NCBI GenBank assembly: GCA_026261815.1
Contig: JAMPIT010000417.1
Location: 8,465,501-8,529,500, forward strand
Origin: Monarcha castaneiventris obscurior
Taxonomy: Eukaryota; Chordata; Aves; Passeriformes; Monarchidae
DNA length: 64,000 bases
Direction: 5' to 3'
A model generated the notes under the pieces. That model was given only the letters and a program-made list of their open reading frames with translations. It was not told where the DNA came from and searched no databases. Below, in pieces: positions 23,597 through 35,807 of the stretch (position 1 is the first letter of the stretch; every line of letters begins with the position of its first letter). The translations under genes and the position numbers were made by a program.

Positions 23597-26500
23597 GTAA
23601 GAAGCGATTCTTTTCACCTGTGCCAGCTGGGTGAACAGGGAGGGGAGGCAGCCAGGGCAGTGTGTGTGCCACAGTGTGCTGCTGTGCAGTGTTTGTGTTG
23701 TAACATACAGCCAGAGGAGGTTGCAATATTACAGGTCTCTTATGAGCACATCAGCCTCCAAGGATGTAGAGAAATGAGTGGCTCTGCCTTTCTTACTTGG
23801 AGTTGTCCAGCAGAGGAGTCAGTCTGTAGTTTGGGATGGGGCAGAATTGTCAGGGGTGGTGATTAATGCTGAGCATTGTTGCTAATTGAGCCATGTTGCT
23901 GTCCATCTCTTCTCTGCTGGCAGGTGCCTCCAGCCTCACTTGTTGGTATGACTCACGGGCAGCTCTCTTCTGTGACTGGGACCCGGGCAGGGATCTGGTT
24001 GAAGCACCATGCCAGCTGGAGATTTCATCAAAGCATGGCTTTTGTGACAGGTGAGTGACTGGAGAGGCTGAGGAAAAACAATGTCACTTAACAAAAATGT
24101 AGGCTTCCCCTTCCCAGGCCAGGTGTAGTAGAGTCACAGAGCTGAGGTGTTTTGTCTTAAACTCTAACCCCAGGTGGGCTGAGATGCTGGCAGCCACTGC
24201 TCCGTGTTTGCCATCTGACAGTCCCAAACTGTCTAGCACAACCCATCTCCCAGCTCCATGACTCTATCTGAACTTCACTTTTGAAAAAATGCCTCTTCCT
24301 TGGCAGCCACTCCCCAGGACAGAAAGGCATTTTCCATGGAAAATGAGGATGTATAGAGATGGGCTGGAGAAGGGTGGAATTGAAGTTATACAGAGGCCAT
24401 TTGCTGATTGCTAGGATGAGCTGAGGTGTTGTGCCCTGAGTAACAACGAATGAAGAAAAATATTGTCCCCTTCTCTCCCCTGGCTCTTTCACCTCTTCCA
24501 GTTCATGGTGTTTTCCTCTCCCATATGCCTTCCAGCAGAGGGGAGGCGTTTGGCTGAGTCTCTGTCACCTCCAAACAGGAGATACTCAGCCAAGAGGGTT
24601 ACCAGCCTAGCCCAGGACTGCCCTGGGTGCCTGTCCTAAGGAGAGGCCCACTGTGACTCTGGCATGGGGTGGGCTACTTGTCACTGTCATAGAGACACCT
24701 CCAATGGGGTCAGATTGGCAAATATATCCTGGGGCTGGTGCACGGACCTGGAAAGCTAAAACATTTATGTTGCTCCATGAGTGTAAATCGGAGACTGTGG
24801 CTGGAACTGGGACTGGATTTGTTTGACCAGTGCTGTAGGAAAAAACTCCTCCCCACTGTCAGCAAGTCCCAGGCCTGATCTGACCTTACAGGCAGATCAG
24901 TCAGACAGCCCCCAGCTGCATCCCCACAGATGTTCTCCACCCTGCCACCCCCCATGCCATAGCTCAGCTGGAGCTCTCCAGCCACACTTCTCAGAGCAGA
25001 AGAGAGGTCATGGTGCAGTGCTGCCACTTGTGGTATCCTGTCCTGGCTGACTGAGATGTGACCTGGCTCAGAAGGTACATGTCATTCAGTATCTGAGATC
25101 CTACAGGGCTCTCAGTGGCTGGAAGGAGACCTGTAAATCCTAGAGGAGCTGAAACAGGCACCTGTCTTCCAGGGCCGTGTTCCTGTAGGTGAGTTTGGGC
25201 TCTGCATGCCCTCTGAAATCAACAGCAAGCAGAGAAGATAGGAAGAGGGTTTTGTGAAGTCTTTGAAACTGGAAATCTGCTATTATCTTTGCCTTGAAAT
25301 AACTGGGGTGCATTGACTTCCATGTGCCAGCACATAAAATTTGCTTGAGTGATACAATGGGGAGAGAAAGTAGGATTACATCTTTGCTGTAACCTGTTCA
25401 GCAAATATAGCAGGATGTAAAATGCTTTGAAAGCCCTTTAGTGTTACATAATCTTTGACTAACTACAAAACAACCTTCCCAGCTCACTGGAGTTATTTCC
25501 CCCGCCTGAAAAACGCAAGAAGCACTGCACATTATTCAAGGCAGAGAATATGACAGGACTGAGGAGGTGCAACGAAACCTTCAACCAAAACGTCAATGTG
25601 AGTAATTCATCTGGGGTGTCCCGGCTAGTGACAGGGTGGAAAGGATTTGTATATGCATTTTGGGTGTATAAACAGTGTGGCATCCAGGAGCAGTACAAAA
25701 AGCCCGAAGCTAATCCCTGACTCCGGTTCTGGGATTGGGCTTGGTGTTGTGTGCTGTTGATATACATGGCTCCTGTGGGCTCCCCTGCAGAAGGGATTGA
25801 CTTCGTTGTGAGCTGGGCTATGCTGGCCTGACCCATGCAGAAGAGCTGCAGGACAGACAGATCATATACAGTGTCCCATGTCTCAGTCACCTGGGTTTGG
25901 CCCTAATCCCTTCCTCTGAGGAGGGATGGGCATCAACACCAGCTCTGAGGTCACCTCTTGATCTCATTTTCCTGGAAAGGATCAATACCATTTTCCAGAT
26001 CATTAGCTACTATGAAGTGTGGTTAGATGTGTCTAAAGCAAGATGCAACAGCAACACATCACTGGAGCTGATGGTGATGCAAATCTAACTATTATTCCTT
26101 ATTTAAATCAGTCATATTTTAGATTCATTATGTATTTCCTTCAGTCATACCCAGAGTCACTGCAGTCCCCATGTTTTCAGAAAACACCCACCAAAATTTG
26201 AGCTAATATTTTTATTGATAAAGTCACAACCAGTTCTAATGACAGACAAGCTTTCATACATTTGCATATCATGTGCAAAGACAAATTTCAGGGTTGATAT
26301 ATAGCTCCAAAGTCTTTTCTTTCTAATCAAGCTAATTTGTTGCTTATTCAGTACTGTGTGCTGTATGCGGCCCTTCAGCATCATTGCATTTCAAGTGCGA
26401 TGTTTAATACTAATGCAGTTTCAGCCTTACCAGGGAACTTAAAATGTTTTAGTAAAACTAAAATTTCTCAATAAATATCACTCATAGAGAGTAACTTCTT

Positions 26501-29500
26501 TTTCGCTTAGTCAGCACACACATGAATCCCAGGAAATGCAATATTTTGTGCCCTTTTTGCCAACAAAGAAACAATCCAACCACATGAAATACAAATTTTT
26601 GATTCCTCACTCACCACTGAGATTTATGCCCTTCCACCACAAACACCTTCCATATTTATTGTCAAGTATTCCTAAATGTCTTATGCACAGGAAATGCTTA
26701 GAAATCGGAATGTTTATTTACAGGGTTTCATTGTCAGCAGTGGTTAATTTTCCTTGCAGATTCAGTGTTTCACCATTTCAGACCGTCTTAACTTGTCTGT
26801 CCATTGCCACACCGGAGGGAATAAGCACAAAATACCTGTGGAAATAAAAAACTTCAATCCATTTGCAAATAGTGAGTACTGTCATCTGTCTTCCAGTCTC
26901 TGAAGCTTTCCCATGAGAGGACAGCTGATTTCCCTTCCTCTTCCACCCCTATGCAACACCCACAGCTGATTTTAAGCCTTGCTCTTTTGCTTGTCCCCTG
27001 CTACATTGAGCACCATGTTGACTGCTGCCACTCACACCTCTGTCATGCAATGTCATGCCAGCCACATCCTGTCCTGTCCCTTATCTGGATTCAAACAGGT
27101 AATGATAACTCAGCTGCCCTCCCGAAAAATATGTGCTGCTAGAAGGATGGAAAGTTTTGCTGCTCTTCCTCTGTCCCCCCACTAGTTATGTGCTTCCACC
27201 CTTCTTTAAGACAGTTTTGGCATGCCAGTCTTTGCTGGAAGGATTCCACTCACTAATCCAGAAGGAAAACATCTGCTTGGGACATTGTTTTGCTGGATGT
27301 GTGAGTTTACCTGTCTCAAGGAGATGTCCTGCTGCTGAGGGGCTTGATGTGCAGTCCTGTTATGGACAGAGTATGGGGATACCAGCCCTGCTTCTTCTCT
27401 CTTTCCAGTAAAGCTGAGGCCTCCAGGAAACCTTCGGCTGGCTAACATAACTGAAAACACCTCCAACCTAACGTGGAGCCTGAATATTTCCTCTCACTAT
27501 CTGGAGGGGTTTCGGGAGTACCAAGTGCGGTACCGACGCGTGAGTCAGTCCTGGGAGGTGAGTACCAGAGGGGGAAACTGGGACATGTTACCCTGTGAAT
27601 CCTGGATGAATCCTGGTCTCGTTTATGTCACCCAAGACTTGCTCCTGAACCTCCTCTCAGGATGTAACCAGTTTTGGTGAAGCTGGAGAGAGGATGACAG
27701 CCCCCGCTCTTTTATCTGTGTCACCTGCTGCCAGTGTTTGGTGATGACAAGGAGGCAGATGGGGATCCTATTTTACTTAGTGCTGTCACAAAAAAAATTC
27801 AGACAGTTCCAGGACAGACCTGAAAGGGATGAAAAAAGCAAAGTGAAGAAGAATTTTCCTTCAGGGTGAACAAGCAGTGCAGGAGGTGCAAGGTTTTGAG
27901 ACAGGTCTTCTCTGAGGACCTTGGAAAAGATGGGTATGTGAGGCTGTAAACCAGGGTGTTGATGATGTTGTAAATTCTCCCTACTCCCAGGAGGCCACGA
28001 ACTTGCCCATTGAACAGGACCAGATGTGGGCAAATTTTGAGAGACTCTCACCCAACTCGAAATATGAGGCAGCTGTCCGTGCAAGGCCGAGTGCCAGAAG
28101 CACCTACAAAGGCGTGTGGAGCGAGTGGAGCGAGCCGGTCCTGTGGAGGACACACGCTGAACGTAAGGATCATCAGCTGGTCTGACCTGGAGGGGAGAAC
28201 GGGCACTCAGGGCAAACAAGGTAGAATGGCCAAAACAGGGTGAGAAGCTGAAGGAAGATGTGTAGGGAGGACTGTGTTGACCAAAGAGCAGCAGAAAGGT
28301 TGAAAACTGTCCCTCCTGATCAGTAAGGGCAGGTGTCTGACCAGCAGAAGCAGTGGCCAGGACTGGCATTTTCCCGGATGCTAATGTTACCTAGGAACAT
28401 TCTCCCAGCTTCCTGAAACGGCTCAGTGGAGGTATTGATCAATGAAATGCAGTGAAACAGCTCTCAGCTCCTGAGCCAAAGAACACCTGAGCCTGGGAAG
28501 CAAAGTCTTGTGGAAACTGGGAGAGACTCACTGACTTACATGCATGATAAGACCCTTTCAAAGAAAGGTCTACTGAGATTTGCATCAGTCACTGCATGAA
28601 CTTCCAGCCTTGAAAGACAGTGCCCTTCAGTGAGCCACTGGCTGTGGCCTCTGTCATTTTTTTTTTCCCAAAAAATAAGCAGGTAGAGGTTATTCCTTCT
28701 CCTGTTGCCCCCATCCTGCCCCTGCTCAACCCCTCCCTGTTGTTCCTGGTGTTGGTATAAACAGAGGAGCTATGTTTAGAAAGGGCACTGTGTTGCTGTG
28801 GCGATCAAATTTTGACAGTGTGTGATGTCAGTGAATAGGATACAGCCGCAACCAGTTGTCATAGCAACCAAGACCCAAAGATAACCAGGGTACCAGAGGC
28901 AGAGGAGACAAAGTGATCCGAGTCGCATCTCAAGGACAGGGAAAGAAAGAACGTGCTAAAAATGTCTCCTCCATCTTTTATTTTCCTCTGTTCTCTCGTA
29001 ACTTCTCCAGAGATTCTCTGCATGACCAGACCAAGGGACACGAGGGATGGGAGGAGATGAGGGGCAGGCAGAGGAAACAGGCACCAGAATAGCAAGACCA
29101 AGCAAAGGTGCACTGGGGAGATACGTGTGAAAGAGACAGATTAAGGAAAGTTTGAGACGGTGCCAAACAAGCCTGAGGAGTGCTGGCAGCCCTGGCAATG
29201 TGGGAATGCAGTCTCTTTGTCCTAACCCTACAATCCAAGTACTGAAATATGGTGTGAAGCTGTAAGCTTCGACTAGGAAGGCTCCTGATGCATTCCTACA
29301 CCTCTCCAAAGAAAGAAGCCAGTCCCTTGATCCCTAACCTTCCCTATCCTTATCCTCTTGCCTTCTCAGAGACCCGTGAACCCCATGACTTCCTCTCCCC
29401 CACTGACCATTAATGCTGTTTCAAGCCTCCAACCCCACTTTTAGCTGGTTTTAGGAGTCCCTGCTTTCCTTGGCGATGAAACAGACAGGTTGGCGGACAC

Positions 29501-32500
29501 TTCAATCTGCAGATTGTGCCACCTCACCTGTGGCAGCCCCTAGCTGTGGTGCTGTTATGAACAGGGAGTTCAAGCTGTTCAGCACAAATTATCTCTTAAG
29601 CAGCACTTAGTCTCTGAAACCAGTATCAGCTCAAAGGCATCCAGCACAACACAGCAGAGCCCATGCATACTCTGACCTGTATATTATCATTTGGTATAAT
29701 ATCATAGTGTTATATAAAATTGTAACAAAGACCCACTTTGATCACCTTGAACAGCCATGAAAGGGCTGCAGCTTCTATCTCCAGAATCCTGGTTACATTT
29801 TGACAGCCATTTCCTCTTTCTTTCTCATCTTGCAGGAGCATCCCAGCCATTCCTGCCAGTTCTTATAGTGAGCACTTTCCTCTTCGTGATCGTTGCGACT
29901 GCCTTCCTTCTTAACTTATGGACCCTGAAATGGTAATTGAGAATTAAGTTTACATCTCTGTTCCTCTCCTGTACCTTGTGTGTACTTTCAAAACTCAGAT
30001 TATTTTTCATCTGATGTTGCTCAGGATAGAGACGGCTTTAAGCCAACCAATTTATCGTTTATAGCCCAGCCTTCTGAGACTGATATTTGCCTGTGGAGAA
30101 GTAACACCACCACCAACACTGTCGTATTGTGCCACACTCCTGTGACCTGGTGCCATGCCCTGGTGCCATGCCCTGGCTAAATTTAAAACAGCTGCCTCAG
30201 CACATCTGCTTCCCAAGGGTTAGAGCGGTGTTTCCTTGCAGGGATGCATCCAAATCGCCTCTTCAAAAGCAGGTCACTGTGTTGAGCACTCTCCCTGCAG
30301 CAAAAACCAAGCGGTTTGGTTTGGTTACCACTACCTTCTCATTTAAACATTCCAGCAAGAGCTCAGGCGGGATGAGGTGACTTTGGTCTGCAAGCAAAAC
30401 TCCTGAGCGAGGAGTACAATTCTTGTTCTCCCCAGTCTGTGCAGTCCTCATGCACTGATAAAACCCATATGATGCTTCAAGACGTCTTTGCCAGTGTTTC
30501 TACCCAGACACTGCTTTTATTAGGGACTAAAAGGTGTCTCACAAGGTTATTCCACGCAATAATAGGAACCTATCAGCTTGGCAAGATTAGAAAGAGTCAC
30601 AGATTTTCTCAGGTCAGGGGTAAAGAAGCTGGGTGCTGACACTCATGGCAGGGAGCAGGGACAAACATTCCCAGGGATGAAGCTGCAGAGGTTGGATGGT
30701 TTCTCTGTATGGAAAGACAGAGAACCATGCTGAAGGAAGATGGATACTGAGAAAGTCTCTGGTCACTGTGTCATAACACAGAGTTGAGGAAGTTCTAGAT
30801 AGCACAGAGAGAGTTAAAAAGGCCTCCTTTCTCCACAAAGTATAATTGACCTAGGGGAATTGAGTTCAGAATAATGCTGAGGTAAGATGCAAGGAAGGAT
30901 TAGACATGCATGAATAAAAATAGCATCTGCAATGATGTAAGGTAGTTTATATGCAAGAACTAGCAAGTTCTGATGCTTCAGAGAGTACATCGATTGCCTC
31001 CAGAGGTCAGGAGGGTTTTTCCTTAGAACATCCTACAACAAAGCTTCTGCAAAGGCATGACAAGATAATCCAACCACTCTGAGGAACTGGGGAGCAGATT
31101 CGATCACTTCATGCTGCCTCAGGATGACAATGCACTGGCTCCAGTGAAGGAGAGGCCTCTGGAGAGACGTAAGATGTACTCACTCAGATGTTTGCATGGC
31201 CAGTGTGCCGCAGCTGTACCATGCAGCATCCTTCTAGGAGGGCAGAGAGCTGTGGCAGAGCTTTCCCAGTGATGGCCCTGCTCAGGCCACATGGTCCCTG
31301 TGGTGTCATTGTGGTGGCAGCAAAACAAAGAAGGGGCAACTCACAGCAGCGGGAGCTTGGAAATGAGGGAGGCCTGCTCAGCTTGTCATCAGGACAGGGG
31401 CTGAAGGGGGCAGGTGGAGAGGTTAAGGTGACCAGGCAAGGCAGGGAAGAAACCACTAAAGCCAGGAACCACTTCCCCAGGGAAAAGGCTGAGGGAAACG
31501 TATTTTCCAATGCCAGGTTTATGTGTCTCATCTCTACACATCTCATGGTTCAGCTAGTGCCTCTCAGACCACTCAGGCTCGACCTTGTTTTACCTCTCCC
31601 CCATGCCAGGGCAGTACCTGTGAATTGCAATGTGCTCTTCCATCCCCACCACAGTGACAGTGATCAGGATCAGGCCCTGCTTCATTTGTCCTTCTCATTC
31701 TCTTTCCTCAAGGTTTAAGAAGATCCTGAAGATTCACATCCCAGACCCTGAGAAGTTCTTTCCCCCACTCGTTTCGGTGCACGGCGGTGACATTCAGGTA
31801 TTGGACTGGGCATGAAACCACAGGAGGGGGAAATGAGGGAGTGTCCAGCTGCACATGCCCAGGACAGATAGACCTATACGTGCACACATGATGTATGTGC
31901 CTGTAGCACCAGCTGCTGGGTTCTCTGCTTAAGTTCTATTTTCTGACCTTCTAAAACCTGACACTCAGCCAAGGCACCTCTAATTACAGAGAAATGGCAA
32001 ACCATGCAAAACACAGCACCCTGCTCCCATAATCGGCAGCCTGAGAGAAAACAAGGGACCTGCAGGAGGGAGCTTGGCCTCTCATGATCCCCTTCCCTCC
32101 CAGTCCAGTGCCTCCCTGCCTGCCCTAGGCTGCCCAGCTCTTCCCCAGATTTCCTGCTGTGATCCCTTCTCTTTGGAGGGGAGCCTCCTGTGAGCCTCTC
32201 CTCTGCTCCTGATGTGAATTGCCATCACCCTGGGTAGCACTTAGCTCTTCCTTGCATATTTGCCTCTTCCCTGTTTTTTCCACTCCACTATTCCCCTTGC
32301 CCTAGGCTCTCTGTGAGTACGGGCAGCTGCAAGGAGACAATTACCATTCTGTGCAGTATTAAAGGGAGCATCAGATGCAAGACGTGGGAGGTGATCCCAA
32401 GGGGCATCTTGCTTTAAGAAAGACGGAAACAAACTGCAGAGGGTCCAGAAACAACAAAGCTTTGGAAAAGCTGAGGTGCAAAAAGGCTTAGAAAGCTTAA

Positions 32501-33996
32501 ACTACAGGGAAAGAGTACAGAGTAGGGGGGACGGGCGTGCAGCAGGCACTGAAGATAATTTATCAGTGCAGAAAGAACTTGAACCATTTGCTTTACAAAC
32601 CATAAAGGCAATGGATTTGGGTGTCATCAAAACCAGTTTATTTTTAAAGATAATGATGCACTGCAGGATGTTGCTCATGATGAATGTGAAAATTAGGCAC
32701 AAGGGGTTTGGAAGAGCACTTTAGACAAGAAATCTGCATACGGCCATGTGGATGTATCAGAGGCTTGTTCAGCACTGAGGAACAGGTTGCATGAGATGCA
32801 CCTCAATACTGGTTTTCATGCTTCACTTCATCTTATGGTCTTGTAAGGCTTTTTCCTACCTTTTTTATTCCCTTCGTTTCACTTTAATTCTCCATCTTAA
32901 ATTCCCTGCTCTAGAAATCTCAAGCATAGGCTGACAAGGTCCACTCTTGATTTTAAAGTGACAGAATGCCATACTTTCTCTGCAAATCCTGCAGATGAGA
33001 CATCATGAATGTGAATTTCCCTCCCCACCACCTCTGGTAACTCTTGCTTGGACAGAGAACAGGTCACTTGACTGCAGTGGCCACTTAGTAGAAGAAACCT
33101 TTGGTTCCCCTCTGAGTGCTCTACTCTGGTAGTCACAGTCTCTCTCTCTCATGTTTCTTTCCCATCAGAAATGGCTCTCCTCCCCATTCTCCACATCTTC
33201 CTACTGCTTGAACAGCACGATCCCAGAGATCTCCATGCTCGAGGTGATGCAGAAGAATGACCAGGAACCCCGGTTTCCACTTTCCAAGGGAACCCTGACT
33301 CCTGATCCTTCTGTAGAAACCAGTGTGCAATCTGGATCCAGCTGCTACACCAACCAAGGCTACTTCTTCTTCCACCTTTCCGACTCCTTTGAGATCCAGC
33401 CCTGCCAGGTCTATTTCACCTATGAGCCTTTCACCCAGGAGGGCAGTGGCAGCAAGGATGGCGAGTGTTACCAGGCTCTCCCCTCCCCAGACCTCTGCAC
33501 ACTGGCAGAGGACATGAATGTGTTGCCCAGCAACTTCTTTCACTGTATCGAGGCAAACCAGGGCTCCCAAAACAGCTCCTTCATGGAACAGACAGAAGGT
33601 GAAGCCCAGCAGGCCATGGCTGCTCCTGGGGCTCTCCAGTCGAGTGAAGGCACCTCACCAACACCGTTTCTGGAACAGGATGAGAAGGTGATGGACAAAG
33701 CAGTTTCAGAACCTGCTGGGCCCGTGTGCCAGCTGGACACTGACTTTCCTGACCCACCGGACCTGCAGGACAGCGATACTGTCACTGTACCAGAGGGGAG
33801 TGGGAAGGGGGGCCCTCCAGCTGACCCCTGCACACCAGCAGCGAGTGCTACCTCTGCCTTCTCCCAGCCTCCACCTCTAAGGCAAAGGCAGGATGAGGAT
33901 CCATGCCAAACAGCCTTCTCCAGCCAGGTGCCAAACACTGGTGCCTACCTTTCTCTGAGGGACCTCCAGAGCCAGTACAGCCACTGCTCTGTCTAG
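23515..33996 (+). CDS. IL2RB: Interleukin-2 receptor subunit beta, complete CDS
   Basis: Eight coding exons are read: 23515-23596, 23924-24050, 25483-25597, 26760-26871, 27409-27557, 27991-28162, 29836-29932, 31713-31797, plus the ninth and last, 33169-33996; the initial short one encodes only the signal peptide. All introns are GT-AG, the phases chain, and TAG is at 33994. The product is 588 aa (human 551). Residues 1-22 are the signal peptide. Two fibronectin-type cytokine-receptor modules follow (about 28-145 and 147-250), with paired Cys in the first and WSEWS at 238-242 in the second. The transmembrane helix is about 257-281. Box 1 is IPDPEKFF (294-301), then KWLSSPF. NQGYFFFHL holds Tyr378 and GAYLSL holds Tyr573 near the C-terminus. 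Family knowledge: signalling chain shared by IL-2 and IL-15 receptors, acting with the common gamma chain through JAK1/JAK3 and STAT5 in T and NK cells. Identity is firm from the tail motifs and synteny. Confidence 0.96.
29836..29932 (+). CDS. IL2RB: IL2RB transmembrane exon
   Basis: This 97-nt exon encodes residues 253-284, most of which form one uninterrupted hydrophobic helix (FLPVLIVSTFLFVIV...). It is followed by TLKWFKK as the stop-transfer sequence, split across the next intron (phase 2, TG/G for Trp285). Confidence 0.93.
30148..30176 (+). repeat. 13-bp tandem duplication in IL2RB intron
   Basis: Two perfect copies of TGGTGCCATGCCC lie head to tail, followed by a further TGG. They lie in the intron after the transmembrane exon and have no evident function. 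Confidence 0.85.
33169..33996 (+). CDS. IL2RB: IL2RB last exon (signalling tail)
   Basis: A single 828-nt exon encodes residues 314-588. It starts with KWLSSPF, the conserved segment just after box 1/box 2. Visible tyrosine sites include NQGY (Tyr378, the position of the human Shc site), CQVYFTY (Tyr395, Tyr398) and GAYLSL (Tyr573, the position of the C-terminal human STAT5 site). The stretch between 401 and 565 is rich in Ser, Pro, Gly and acidic residues. It is poorly conserved with human, as is usual for this tail. Confidence 0.93.
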   Translation, partial: KWLSSPFSTSSYCLNSTIPEISMLEVMQKNDQEPRFPLSKGTLTPDPSVETSVQSGSSCYTNQGYFFFHLSDSFEIQPCQVYFTYEPFTQEGSGSKDGECYQALPSPDLCTLAEDMNVLPSNFFHCIEANQGSQNSSFMEQTEGEAQQAMAAPGALQSSEGTSPTPFLEQDEKVMDKAVSEPAGPVCQLDTDFPDPPDLQDSDTVTVPEGSGKGGPPADPCTPAASATSAFSQPPPLRQRQDEDPCQTAFSSQVPNTGAYLSLRDLQSQYSHCSV

Positions 33997-35807
33997 GATC
34001 TGCCTGGAGGAGACCCACGGGTGGGGAAGGCCACCTCTGCAGGGAAGGCTAGATGGACAGTTTCCCTCCTCGGCACATGAATGTAACTTCAGCATCAGTC
34101 CCATCAGGACTGCTCACTAATGAGACTGAAAACACAAGCCAGCAAGGACTTGCCTTCATAACTGAATCTGTTTTTTCTATTACTGGTTCCGATGGTATAG
34201 AAACTCCTCACACTTCTCAAGTGACATTCCAAACCTCACCAACTCGTTTTTCCCTTCCCAGCTCCCAGTAGGAGACTGTGCCAGCACTTCCATGCTCTGC
34301 ATTTTGGTGTAAAATAGCACTCAGCTTTGAGGCTGAGCAGGCATGTGATCCATTTTCCTGGCCTAAAAACCTCTGATGGGAGGGAGAAGTGCCTGAAGAT
34401 GTGGTTACAAGATTTTGTACAGGGGGCAATAGCACTGCCAGTCAGTGCTGGGATTGATGATGAAATGGATGAAGACATCTCCTCCTGACTGACCAAGGGT
34501 GTGATTTTTTTCTACGATGTCCCCACTTTAGGTTTTAATCAGAGATTACATTCTAATCTACTCAGTCCAGCTTTAGGCTTGAGAGTCTAGACCTTCGAGT
34601 CTCTAAGGCTGGCTCAGAGCACAACTGTGTCAGCTATCTAAGCAGTGCAGCGTAAAAAAAGAAATCCCCATTACTGGGTTAAAAATACTGGGGAAATCCC
34701 CTCCCTCTTTTTCTTTCCTCCAGCTCTGATGGTGGCAGTAAAAAGAACTCAGACAGTTTCCTATTCTTGCTACAATATTTTTCATGAAATCGAAAGCCTT
34801 TCTGCCCTGCTGGCAAGCTACAGTTATTTGACTACGATAAGCTAATTGCAGAATAGTTCATCCCACATCCTGTATTAGTGGAAAACATCACAATGGTGCT
34901 GCCCATTCCTTCCATTGCTCAAGTGAAACCATTGCCTAATTAGCGGCAAAGATGTGGTGAATGAGCCCAGAAAACCAACCCACGAATCAGCACCTTTACT
35001 GAAAAGAAAACCTCAATCCACTAGCAAAGAATGGGGATAGCACAGACTTCATTGTTCTTCTTCCTCTACATGGTCTGGGTTGAGGAAAAGCCACAGAAGT
35101 GGTAAAGCAAAGAAAGACAAGTTGTTCTGGTTACATCGATCCCTGCGTTCACTATTTGCACCTGTCCATCTGTCCATTTTTTTGCCATATTTCTGGACTT
35201 CTCAGCAGTGGGAAAATACCTTAACCCTGTGCTAAGAGTTCTTCTTATCTCCTGAAAACTCTTCTAAGAGAATTTACACCAGAAAGCTCAAGGATATTGA
35301 ACCTGTTAGCACTTCTGTCTGAGCTGTGAGTGTCAACTAGAACTAATTCTTTCCTGTCTCTGCCTGTCCAAGCATGGAGATTCCTGCTCCTACACTGTTA
35401 CCTGACCTGGCAGTACGCATCCTGACTGTCATTATGAGTCCCAAGTGCAGGGTCACCCACTGGCTTGGATTTCACCTCCAAAGAGCTGCTCAGAGGAGTT
35501 GAGCCTGCTTGTAGCTGGGAGGGCTCCAGGAACTGTTCTCTCATCAGTTTCTTCACCACCTGTCTCAGGACATGGACTGCTCCATTATGTCCAGGAGAAA
35601 ACAGAAGAAGAAGACCCCAGAACTTCCCAGATAAGGAGGCACAAGGCTTTCCCAGCTGCTTCCTGTACTTTTAGAATCTTCCCAGATGGACTTTGAAAAG
35701 AGACATGAACTCCCTCGCCTCTGATGTGCAGTTTGCCATCCTACATGGGCCAAGGATCCAAGTTGCACTGTCCCCATGTAGACCTTCTTAAGATTTTCTA
35801 TTTTCCT
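33997..35807 (+). other. IL2RB: IL2RB 3' UTR and spacer
   Basis: The sequence directly after the IL2RB stop is presumably 3' UTR. I could not find a canonical AATAAA between the stop and the CR1 element. An AATAAA at 37716-37721, beyond the CR1, is possible only if the UTR runs through the LINE. No second gene is visible in the interval. Confidence 0.45.

Noticed and set aside
31188..31718. 176-codon open frame inside an IL2RB intron
   Set aside because: It runs up to the start of the exon at 31713 in a frame that is not the IL2RB frame, and has no motif. I treat it as intronic chance.
32400..32740. Possible ancient LINE (CR1/L3-like) remnant: CAGAGGGTCCAGAAAC and later blocks
   Set aside because: Only short stretches resemble the LINE ORF2 end. 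It is too diverged to call by eye; a profile search with a repeat library would decide.
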